DNA from: Prevotella sp.
Lineage (GTDB): Bacteria > Bacteroidota > Bacteroidia > Bacteroidales > Bacteroidaceae
Length of the DNA stretch: 5,614 bases
Reading direction: 5' to 3'
NCBI GenBank assembly: GCA_021636625.1
Contig: JAJWLX010000116.1
Span: 1 to 5,614 of the forward strand
The notes under the pieces were generated by a model, which was not told the DNA's origin, searched no databases, and worked only from the letters and a program-made list of their open reading frames with translations. Each line of letters begins with the position of its first letter. Position 1 is the first letter of the stretch. A program made the translations under genes and the position numbers. Below, one piece after another: positions 1 to 5,520 of the stretch.

Positions 1-524
1 CCATTGTAGTTGATACGACCATTCTTCTCTATATCCACGCCTGGCAGCTTTTTCAATACATCCTTCAGACTGTTGTCACGTTCATTGGCAAAGCGGGTGA
101 GATCGAAAGAAATGGTATCCCGCCCTGTGATACGAGAGCCTTTTACTTGTACTTCCTTCAAGACAAAAGCTGTTGAAGCCATACTGATAATGGTTTCTTT
201 TCCCGATGAAATCGATGTTTTTGTCTTTTTATACCCCATAAACGTGGCCTGCAGTTTGTCGTTGGCTTGCTTTTCTGTGATAGGGAGCACGAAGGTTCCG
301 TCCTCCTTTGTTCTTGTAAACTTCAAGGGCTTTCCATTGCGGAGCAGCGTGATGGAGACGTTGGCTAGACGGTTATGGGTCAATGAATCTTCTACATAAC
401 CATGAATCCCTGTAGCAGTGTTGTCGTCATCGAGTAAGATAGGAGTGTTTCTCTTGCTCTGCATCGCCATTGGGATGCAGAACAAGAGAAAGAAAGCGAT
501 AAAACTGATAATTATTCTCTTCAT
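1..524 (-). CDS. TonB-dependent-receptor-like outer-membrane protein, N-terminal part (runs off left edge)
   Basis: This is the first 174 codons of a larger gene whose 3' end lies beyond the left edge. Residues 1-21 form a signal peptide (basic MKR, then a hydrophobic core IIISFIAFFLLFCIPMA). Residues about 38-118 resemble a carboxypeptidase-regulatory-like beta-sandwich, with the pattern GxVxD, LANVSITLLRNG, EDGTF and FMGYKK. From about residue 122 (LKEVQVKGSRITGRDTISFD) the sequence becomes plug-like and ends in DVLKKLPGVDIEKNGRINYN. That motif is typical of Bacteroidota TonB-dependent receptors outside the SusC group that lie next to GLPGLI genes. By family it should continue as an outer-membrane barrel importing an unknown ligand with TonB energy. 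The barrel itself is not visible. It starts 3 nt after the GLPGLI copy 1 stop codon, so it has no promoter of its own and is probably translationally coupled. No SusD-like partner is seen in the window. Confidence 0.85.
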   Translation of the reverse strand, partial: MKRIIISFIAFFLLFCIPMAMQSKRNTPILLDDDNTATGIHGYVEDSLTHNRLANVSITLLRNGKPLKFTRTKEDGTFVLPITEKQANDKLQATFMGYKKTKTSISSGKETIISMASTAFVLKEVQVKGSRITGRDTISFDLTRFANERDNSLKDVLKKLPGVDIEKNGRINYN

Positions 525-527
525 TTA

Positions 528-1403
528 TTATTGAAGTTCAATCGGATTGAAGACATTCTTCTTGTTCATGAATTTCTTCATGTCAATTGGGTTGCCCTTT
601 TCGTCCTGTATTTTTATGTTCTTAATGTTTAATGTTTCCAACACCATTCCAGGCGTAAACTTCTCTTTGAATTCTCTGAGGTCTTTTTGGCTGATCTCTT
701 CTCTCTTAGCCTTGGGGAACGTGATAGGTGTTGGTGCTGTCAACGTACTCATGCCGATGGCTGTGAATGAATATTCTTTGTTTTCATCGTATGCTTTCAG
801 TGTCAAGCCTGGCAGTCCAATCAGCTTCCAAGGACCTTCTGGCAAAGGAATGTCTTCGGCGTACCATGCATACCAAGTTCTTCCCTTGAAGTTGGTCTTG
901 GCTAGTTGGCAATGATAGCCGATGATGGTTGTTGCGCTGTCGGGGATGAGTTGCCAGTCGGGTGTCTCTACGTTCTCTGTGCATTTGTAATCTGTAGTGC
1001 CGACAGATTCCAATTGGATGGATTTGCCAGTAGATGGATAGTTCTTGTAGTAGGAGAACGGGAATCTTCCACCTTTAGGTAAATCTGAAAAGTCGAAATT
1101 GCCAGTCTTGGCTTTTTCGTTCATGAGTGAATCCTTTACCTGTTTCGTTCTGTCATAGAAGCTGGTCGCCTTTTCACCAATGTCGAGGCGCATCTCGCTA
1201 TCCGTGTAGATGAAGGGTTTAATGGAAGGATTGTTCACCCATTTCCCCTCATAGGTAATGCGATACTTGGCGTTGTCGATGTTCTCGACTTCCTCCTTAC
1301 TGTTTCCCGAGATAGAGCGCACAGTGACTTTTGTGACTTGTGCTTTTGTTGCAGCACTTCCCATAAAGAGCAAGGTTGCTAAAGCTAAGATGATTTTCTT
1401 CAT
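528..1403 (-). CDS. GLPGLI family protein (copy 1)
   Basis: This is a 291-residue exported protein of the GLPGLI family, whose biochemical role is not established. The signal peptide is residues 1-21 (MKKIILALATLLFMGSAATKA). The mature part has the family landmarks in order: YRITYEGKWV (about 47-56), SEMRLDIGEKATSFYDRTKQ (69-88), YKNYPSTGK, the central block WQLIPDS...GYHCQLAKTNFKGRTW (150-177), EDIPLPEGPWK, and the name-giving GLPGL (196-200) followed by AYDENKEYSFTAIGM. Cys141 and Cys165 are the only mature cysteines and match positions kept in the other two copies, so a periplasmic disulfide is plausible. The tail ends in FNPIELQ. The start is supported by a promoter about 30 nt upstream and by the signal peptide beginning exactly there. 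It heads a transcript with the outer-membrane receptor-like gene, and a TAATAA tandem stop runs directly into that gene's ATG. The central block is nearly identical in DNA to copy 3. Confidence 0.93.
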   Translation of the reverse strand: MKKIILALATLLFMGSAATKAQVTKVTVRSISGNSKEEVENIDNAKYRITYEGKWVNNPSIKPFIYTDSEMRLDIGEKATSFYDRTKQVKDSLMNEKAKTGNFDFSDLPKGGRFPFSYYKNYPSTGKSIQLESVGTTDYKCTENVETPDWQLIPDSATTIIGYHCQLAKTNFKGRTWYAWYAEDIPLPEGPWKLIGLPGLTLKAYDENKEYSFTAIGMSTLTAPTPITFPKAKREEISQKDLREFKEKFTPGMVLETLNIKNIKIQDEKGNPIDMKKFMNKKNVFNPIELQ

Positions 1404-1432
1404 AATTCTGCCTTTATCTGTTAATCTGCTTG

Positions 1433-1463
1433 CAAAGTTACACTTTTTGTGGCACTCTGCAAA
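1433..1463 (-). promoter_or_regulatory. Bacteroidota-type promoter for GLPGLI copy 1 and the receptor-like gene
   Basis: On the minus strand, TTTG at 1463-1460 is followed after 19 nt by TAACTTTG at 1440-1433. This fits the Bacteroidota primary sigma consensus (TTG, 19-21 nt, TAnnTTTG). Transcription would begin near 1426, giving a leader of roughly 20-25 nt before the ATG at 1403. The -33 box sits at the end of a run of eight T. Confidence 0.8.
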
Positions 1464-1535
1464 AAAAATGTAGATATTTATAGCTTTTTAATAGACGATA
1501 AAACTAGCGAAGAGTAAACTAAAAAGTTATCTGTT

Positions 1536-1637
1536 TTATTTTCCTTTTAGTTGCTCCTTTACTTTCGCTGTAAGTTTAGCTGATATTCCGATGATTCCAA
1601 GGAATACCAAACAAGTGATGAATAAATATCTTTTCAT
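1536..1637 (-). CDS. 33-residue putative membrane microprotein between GLPGLI copies 2 and 1
   Basis: A complete small frame (ATG 1637-1635, TAA 1538-1536) encodes 33 residues. It has a basic start (MKRY), a hydrophobic stretch of about 16 residues (LFITCLVFLGIIGISA) and a basic amphipathic tail (KLTAKVKEQLKGK). This would give either a single-pass inner-membrane peptide with a charged tail or a short signal peptide with a 13-residue product. I do not recognise the family. It does not look like the small Bacteroidota 'smalltalk' protein I can recall. It begins 58 nt after the stop of GLPGLI copy 2 with no TAnnTTTG box in the gap, so it is probably carried on the copy 2 transcript. The copy 1 promoter lies in the 132 nt that follow. 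The leader before the ATG is A-rich without a Shine-Dalgarno sequence, as for its neighbours. The signal-peptide-like composition makes chance unlikely, but the length leaves real doubt. Confidence 0.55.
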   Translation of the reverse strand: MKRYLFITCLVFLGIIGISAKLTAKVKEQLKGK

Positions 1638-1683
1638 GCTTATATTGTTCGTTTGTTGTTATGGTGTAGAATACGATCAGTTA

Positions 1684-1710
1684 ATCGAGCTGGAGTTACT
1701 CCAGCTCGAT
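1684..1710 (-). repeat. Perfect 27-nt palindrome over the stop codon of GLPGLI copy 2
   Basis: Arms of 13 nt at 1684-1696 (ATCGAGCTGGAGT) and 1698-1710 (ACTCCAGCTCGAT) are exactly complementary around a single centre base at 1697. On the minus-strand mRNA this gives a hairpin of about 11-12 GC-containing pairs whose tip is the TAA stop codon (1698-1696). The upstream arm encodes the last residues, IELE. No T-run follows (TAACTGATCG), so it is not a classical intrinsic terminator. A transcript-stabilising or translation-termination structure, or a protein-binding palindrome, fits better. Confidence 0.7.
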
Positions 1711-2532
1711 AGGGTTGCCCTTGTTGCTTCGGTTTAGAGCCTTGATGGCACCTTCGGGTAATTTCTTAAACGTAAATCCAGTTTTTCTCGCTGTTGCTTT
1801 GAGAGCTTCTGCGCCATCAAATTTATGCTTAGCCTTTCTTAACTCTTTCTGTGTTACTTTCTCTCTTGCCTTTTCCGTGAAAGTTATGCTTTCGGTCCCA
1901 TTCAATGTGCTCATACCGATAGCATTGAATATGTATTGTTTGTTCTGGTCGTAAGCAAGTAGAACAAGACCAGGCAGTCCGGAAATTTTCCAAGGTCCTT
2001 CGCTTATAGGTATGTCTTCTGAGTACCAGGCATACCAGGTTCTGCCTTTGAAGAGTGCTTTTGCCAACAGGCATTTATAGCCAATGATGGTAGTCGTGCT
2101 ATCTGGGATAAGCTGCCAGTTTGGTACCTCTAATTGTTCTGTACATTGGTAATAGTTACCAAGGACTTTATCCAGTAAAGTGGTTTGCCCCTTTGATGGA
2201 TAGTTCTTGTAAAATTCCCAATGGATTCTGCCACCTCTAGGAATTTTACTCATGTCATATTGCCCAGTCTTAGCTTGTTCATCCATGATAGAATCGGATA
2301 TTTGCTTGGTTCTATCATAGAAATGAGTTGTCTTGCTACCGATGTCCAGTCGCATTTCGCTCTCCCAATAGTTGTAGGGAACTGTTGTGGTATCTGGTAC
2401 CATTTTCCCATTGTAGGTGATGCGATAGTTTACCTTGTCAATATTGACCACTTTCTCATTTTTGTTGCCTTTCTGAGCATTCAAGCTGCATACTGTGAGT
2501 ATGGCTGCTAATAATAATGTTATTCTTCTCAT
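1696..2532 (-). CDS. GLPGLI family protein (copy 2)
   Basis: This is a 278-residue exported GLPGLI-family protein of unknown biochemical role. I start it at the ATG at 2532 rather than the in-frame ATG at 2574. The later start begins directly with a signal peptide (MRRITLLLAAILTVCSLNAQ, residues 1-20), and the earlier one lies at or upstream of the predicted transcription start near 2554. Landmarks are YRITYNGKMV (36-45), SEMRLDIGSKTTHFYDRTKQ (58-77), YKNYPSKGQ, WQLIPDSTTTIIGYKC (139-154), FKGRTWYAWYSEDIP, GLPGL (185-189) and AYDQNKQYIFNAIGM. Cys130 and Cys154 match the cysteine pair of the other copies. The protein ends in GNPIELE. Its N-terminal half is closest to copy 1, but its central DNA block differs clearly from copies 1 and 3. 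It follows the regulator gene by 191 nt and has its own promoter. The microprotein probably shares its transcript. The stop codon lies inside a perfect palindrome. Confidence 0.92.
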   Translation of the reverse strand: MRRITLLLAAILTVCSLNAQKGNKNEKVVNIDKVNYRITYNGKMVPDTTTVPYNYWESEMRLDIGSKTTHFYDRTKQISDSIMDEQAKTGQYDMSKIPRGGRIHWEFYKNYPSKGQTTLLDKVLGNYYQCTEQLEVPNWQLIPDSTTTIIGYKCLLAKALFKGRTWYAWYSEDIPISEGPWKISGLPGLVLLAYDQNKQYIFNAIGMSTLNGTESITFTEKAREKVTQKELRKAKHKFDGAEALKATARKTGFTFKKLPEGAIKALNRSNKGNPIELE

Positions 2533-2560
2533 AGTCGTTTGATGTTTTGAATTTCGGATG

Positions 2561-2592
2561 CAAAGGTAACACAAATGATAGAGATAGCCAAA
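2561..2592 (-). promoter_or_regulatory. Bacteroidota-type promoter for GLPGLI copy 2
   Basis: On the minus strand, TTTG at 2592-2589 is followed after 20 nt by TACCTTTG at 2568-2561, a full match to TAnnTTTG. The inferred transcription start near 2554 gives a leader of about 22 nt to the ATG at 2532, almost the same geometry as the copy 1 promoter. This also settles the start codon choice for copy 2. Confidence 0.8.
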
Positions 2593-2723
2593 TCGGAATT
2601 ACATGCCAGTGAGTACAGATATGTTGATAACGAGAGAGTTACGATTAGAAAAAACTTAAAATACAAGCTTTTTGTAATGCTTCGATAAGTTAATGAAGTA
2701 AAGCGAAAAACTTATGGAAGAGC

Positions 2724-4352
2724 TTATCTGATGATGTCATCGAACGACTCTGCTCCGGTGTCACTCTTGATTCTCGACTTTCTTACCCTAATATTCGAGA
2801 GAGAGTATTGCAGGATTTGCATCACTTTCTCATCGCTCTTGCCGATATGGTAGAGGATGCAGAAGAGGCTTTGCGATGGATTCAAGTCGTAGTTCTCCAA
2901 TTGTTCGCTATACTTCTCGTCTATCACCTTGAAGCTGGCGAGAAGTTGTCGGATGCCTTGCTTACCTATCTGGCTGATGTTTTGATTTTGTATCGTCATC
3001 GAATAATACACCAAGCCTTGGCTGATGTCGGTGAGTTCGGTGATTTGAGACTTGTATTCCTCGATGTCCTTGTCACGGCGTTTCAGTTTGCGAAGCTGGG
3101 TGGTGATTTCGTGGTTTAATCGTTCGCATTGCTCCGATAACGAAGAGTTCTCCACATCTTTTAACTGGTGCAGTGACTCATGCAAGTTTTTTATAGTTTG
3201 GTGAGCCTTTCGGATTCTGGAAATAGAGAGGTAAGCCATCGTCAGGAGAATGATGAGCACGATGATGATTCCTACAAATATATAGGTCTTAACCTTTTCA
3301 TAGCGATAACGGGTGTTACCACCCTCGTACATCAGTTTTACTTGCTTTTCCTTTTCTGAGTTTTCGTCTTTGGCAAGCAAGGGAGCTTCTTGTCGTAATT
3401 CGTGGGCAACACGGTTTGCCATGAGCGTATCTCCTTTTTGTAGGGAGAGAAAATATAAGGGGAGATAATACTTATATCCTAAAGCAAAGAAATAGGATCC
3501 CCATGACTTTATGAGTTCTTGATCCATGCTATATTCTTCTTTGAAATACTGCATGGCGAAGGCATGGGTTTCCTTGCTGTTTCTTGTGAGCAAGCGATAG
3601 AAATCGATGTTGTTGTCGTATTTTACTCCGAAATTGTCTTGCGCTTTCTTTGCATAGCTTATCAAGATGGAATCAGGCACATTGCCCCTGTCCATCAAGG
3701 CTTGGAAGTAATGATAGTACATGGGTCCCAAGGTGCTGTCTTTGTTCTCTTTGATTTGATTGGCAACTTCGAAAGCTTGGTCGGCAAGTTCCTGATCTTG
3801 GTTGTTGATGCCACGATAGAGTAGTGCCCAGGCACGGTAGCGGATATTGTTGGTTTGGCGTGCCTCGTCTTCTAACTCTACGGTGTAAATGTTTTGGTGG
3901 GTAATGCGACACAATATGTCGTACATATCCAGCTTCTCCTTTTCTCTCATGTTGCTATCGTAGGCGATGGCCTGTGAGAACCATTTGATGGCTTTTGTGG
4001 TATCTCGATAGTTGTTGAGTATCGAGGCTCCCTTATAATATAAGGAACGTGCAAGAAGGGGCTCATCCTTTTCGTTCACGAAGATGTTGATGGCATCGTC
4101 TATGTGGTTTTCTTTATAAATGTAACCTTTGAGTTGATACTCTATCTTGGCTGTTAAAAGCTTATAGTAGCCTTTGTTGTCGTTGCTGTCAGCACGAGAG
4201 AGGAATACCTTGGCTTGTGCTGGGTATTCGTCGGCAAGGTCGTCTATCTCAGGGAAGGATAGGCGATATCCTGAGTCCATGCAACTAGAGAGAATGGCTA
4301 GCTGCATGATAGTGAACAGAAATATGATGATTTTCTTGCTTGTATAAATCAT
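2724..4352 (-). CDS. Membrane-anchored helical-repeat (TPR-like) transcriptional regulator with C-terminal helix-turn-helix
   Basis: This 542-residue protein has a sensor-regulator layout. Residues 1-23 are a lipoprotein signal ending in LSSC, with Cys24 as the predicted lipidated residue. Residues about 30-340 are helix-rich with tetratricopeptide-like pairs (for example ARSLYYKGASILNNYRDTTK and AIKWFSQAIAYDSN at 101-134, ADQAFEVANQIKEN at 190-203). A strong membrane span lies at about 356-378 (TYIFVGIIIVLIILLTMAYL). Residues about 380-442 form a charged coiled coil (LHESLHQLKDVE, LNHEITTQLRKLKRRDKDIEE). The C-terminus (about 486-542) looks like a LuxR-type helix-turn-helix, with LNPSQSLFCILYHIGKSDEKV then ILQYSLSNIRVRKSRIKS as the likely recognition helix. 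This matches a known Bacteroidota class of TPR, membrane and HTH regulators related to DUF6377 proteins. The exact subfamily is uncertain. The inferred job is to read a periplasmic signal and control the neighbouring GLPGLI and receptor genes. The start is set by the promoter 54 nt upstream. A later start at residue 16 would lose most of the signal peptide. Confidence 0.8.
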   Translation of the reverse strand: MIYTSKKIIIFLFTIMQLAILSSCMDSGYRLSFPEIDDLADEYPAQAKVFLSRADSNDNKGYYKLLTAKIEYQLKGYIYKENHIDDAINIFVNEKDEPLLARSLYYKGASILNNYRDTTKAIKWFSQAIAYDSNMREKEKLDMYDILCRITHQNIYTVELEDEARQTNNIRYRAWALLYRGINNQDQELADQAFEVANQIKENKDSTLGPMYYHYFQALMDRGNVPDSILISYAKKAQDNFGVKYDNNIDFYRLLTRNSKETHAFAMQYFKEEYSMDQELIKSWGSYFFALGYKYYLPLYFLSLQKGDTLMANRVAHELRQEAPLLAKDENSEKEKQVKLMYEGGNTRYRYEKVKTYIFVGIIIVLIILLTMAYLSISRIRKAHQTIKNLHESLHQLKDVENSSLSEQCERLNHEITTQLRKLKRRDKDIEEYKSQITELTDISQGLVYYSMTIQNQNISQIGKQGIRQLLASFKVIDEKYSEQLENYDLNPSQSLFCILYHIGKSDEKVMQILQYSLSNIRVRKSRIKSDTGAESFDDIIR

Positions 4353-4405
4353 ATTGTTATCGTCAAATTATCAACTTTACATTTGTTGTTTCAGAAATCT
4401 TTTTG

Positions 4406-4436
4406 CAAAAGTACAATAAATTGTCGATAAGAACAA
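4406..4436 (-). promoter_or_regulatory. Bacteroidota-type promoter for the regulator gene
   Basis: On the minus strand, TTG at 4436-4434 is followed after 20 nt by TACTTTTG at 4413-4406, matching TTG-N19-21-TAnnTTTG. The inferred start near 4399 gives a leader of about 47 nt, twice as long as those of GLPGLI copies 1 and 2. The -33 box is part of the T-rich tail of the terminator that ends GLPGLI copy 3. Confidence 0.75.
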
Positions 4437-4497
4437 GAAAATAAGCTTTCTATTTCAGATTTTTGTAGAAACTCGCAAAAATCTGAAATGGAAAGCC
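4434..4497 (-). terminator. Long-stem intrinsic terminator of GLPGLI copy 3
   Basis: Arms of 21 nt at 4445-4465 and 4476-4496 are complementary except for one position that can form a G-U pair in RNA. They enclose a 10-nt loop (4466-4475). Read on the minus strand, the stem is followed by TTATTTTCTTG, a U-rich tail. It begins 13 nt after the copy 3 stop codon. No plus-strand gene is near and no T-run follows in that direction, so it serves the minus strand. Confidence 0.8.
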
Positions 4498-4509
4498 TTT
4501 GAGATGTCC

Positions 4510-5334
4510 CTATCGCTCGATTGGATTGAAGACACGTTTCCTCGCTTTTGGTTTGATAGGTTTTCCATTCTCATCGGTCCATTTTTCATCTCTTAGCATC
4601 TCGCTTCCATCGTCTCTCAGCTTGATTTTGGTGAGGTCAGACTGGGAAACTTTCTCTGCCTCTTCTGGCTTGGCGTATTTGAGAGTCTCCTTGCCTTTCA
4701 GGTCTTCCAGCCCGATGGCGTTGAGATAGAATTGTTGCTGTGCATCGTAGGCACGGAGTATGAGACCAGGCAGACCGCAGAGCTTCCAAGGACCTTCTGA
4801 CACAGGGATATCCTCAGCATACCAAACTAACCAAGTTCTTCCCTTGAAGTTGGTCTTGGCGAGTTGGCAATGATAGCCGATGATGGTTGTGGTGCTGTCT
4901 GGGATGAGTTGCCAATCAGGAGTCTCGGCCTTTTCGATGCAGTGATAGGTTCTCAAAGCCCACGATTCTTGAAATAGGGTCTGACCGTTCTTTGGGTAGT
5001 TCTTGAGGAATTCAAAGTCCATGCATTTTACCGGCTCGGCTTTTCTTAGGTCAATGACACCGCCTGAAAGTATCATTTGTAAGACTTGCTGTTCCCATTG
5101 CTCCTTGGACTGGTTATAGAAGTGAGTGATGTTGCTACCGATGTCGAGTCGCATCTGTGCCTTGCGATAGATATACGGCATTTCTGTGGTGTCGTTCACC
5201 TGTTTTGCATCGTAGGTGATGCGATACTTCACTTGGTCGAGGGTGAGCGTGTCCACGCCCGATCTCATCTGTGCTTTTGCGGTCAGGCAGCCTAAGGCGA
5301 GGATGGCTGCAAAAATCAATGTAAGTTTCTTCAT
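4510..5334 (-). CDS. GLPGLI family protein (copy 3)
   Basis: This is a 274-residue exported GLPGLI-family protein of unknown biochemical role. The signal peptide is residues 1-21 (MKKLTLIFAAILALGCLTAKA). Cys16 after LALG is a poor lipobox, so ordinary signal peptidase cleavage near AKAQ is more likely than lipidation. Landmarks are YRITYDAKQV (37-46), AQMRLDIGSNITHFYN (59-74), KNYPKNGQTL, WQLIPDSTTTIIGYHC (141-156), TNFKGRTWLVWYAEDIP, GLPGL (187-191) and AYDAQQQFYLNAIG. It keeps the shared pair Cys132/Cys156 and uniquely adds Cys104 and Cys186. It lacks the FYDRTKQ and MxExAKTG segment of copies 1 and 2 and instead has a Gln/Leu-rich stretch (about 75-95). Its central block is nearly identical to copy 1 at DNA level. 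The tail ends in FNPIER. It is followed by a strong terminator, so it is transcribed apart from the regulator. Its own promoter is unclear. Confidence 0.92.
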   Translation of the reverse strand: MKKLTLIFAAILALGCLTAKAQMRSGVDTLTLDQVKYRITYDAKQVNDTTEMPYIYRKAQMRLDIGSNITHFYNQSKEQWEQQVLQMILSGGVIDLRKAEPVKCMDFEFLKNYPKNGQTLFQESWALRTYHCIEKAETPDWQLIPDSTTTIIGYHCQLAKTNFKGRTWLVWYAEDIPVSEGPWKLCGLPGLILRAYDAQQQFYLNAIGLEDLKGKETLKYAKPEEAEKVSQSDLTKIKLRDDGSEMLRDEKWTDENGKPIKPKARKRVFNPIER

Positions 5335-5386
5335 GTTCTCTATTTATTTTTTGATGCTTATTTACGAGTAAGACGCAGAGATAGGA

Positions 5387-5394
5387 AAAAGGTA
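5387..5394 (-). promoter_or_regulatory. Degenerate candidate -7 element upstream of GLPGLI copy 3
   Basis: TACCTTTT at 5394-5387 on the minus strand differs from TAnnTTTG only in the last base, and would give a leader of about 45 nt. No TTG stands at the right distance upstream (the nearest is a CTGG with short spacing), so this is weak. Copy 3 may need an activator or be read from upstream. Confidence 0.25.
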
Positions 5395-5454
5395 AACTGA
5401 ATAATGACGGCCAGTTGGATTATCTGAAGCAGAAGTAGTCTATGTAAATAATAC

Positions 5455-5476
5455 TCTAGAACGAGGCAATCTAGAA
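5455..5476. repeat. Two TTCTAGA half-sites 15 bp apart upstream of GLPGLI copy 3
   Basis: The heptamer TTCTAGA (minus strand) occurs at 5476-5470 and again at 5461-5455, so the start-to-start distance is exactly 15 bp. The core TCTAGA is itself palindromic, so the pair also reads as an inverted repeat. The 186 nt between the upstream gene end and copy 3 hold no other clear gene. These half-sites could be an operator or chance. Confidence 0.3.
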
Positions 5477-5520
5477 GAAACACCCGTAAAATGGGGAAAG
5501 AAGAGATTGAAAATCTTCCC

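Noticed and set aside
10..399. Long plus-strand frame opposite the receptor-like gene
   Set aside because: The minus-strand frame shows a signal peptide, beta-sandwich and plug motif, so the plus frame is its antisense shadow. The same applies to the plus-strand frames opposite the GLPGLI genes and the regulator.
1464..1535. Possible terminator after the microprotein (imperfect CTTTTTA/TAAAAAG arms, then eight T at 1461-1468)
   Set aside because: The arms are short, A/T-only and about 30 nt apart, and the T-run lies well away from them and is explained as part of the next promoter region.
2533..2574. Fourteen-codon N-terminal extension of GLPGLI copy 2 (MCYLCIRNSKHQTT)
   Set aside because: It would put a hydrophilic segment before the signal peptide and would start at or upstream of the predicted transcription start.
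2593..2723. Possible terminator after the regulator (ATAAGTT/AACTTAT arms and later T-runs)
   Set aside because: The 7-bp A/T-rich stem has a loop of about 17 nt, and the T-runs do not follow it directly. I see no convincing element in this stretch apart from the copy 2 promoter that begins at 2592.
5496..5520. Imperfect hairpin GGGAAGATT...AATCTCTTC after the right-edge gene
   Set aside because: Only about five continuous pairs form around a 3-nt loop before a mismatch region, and the downstream bases are C-rich instead of a T-run.
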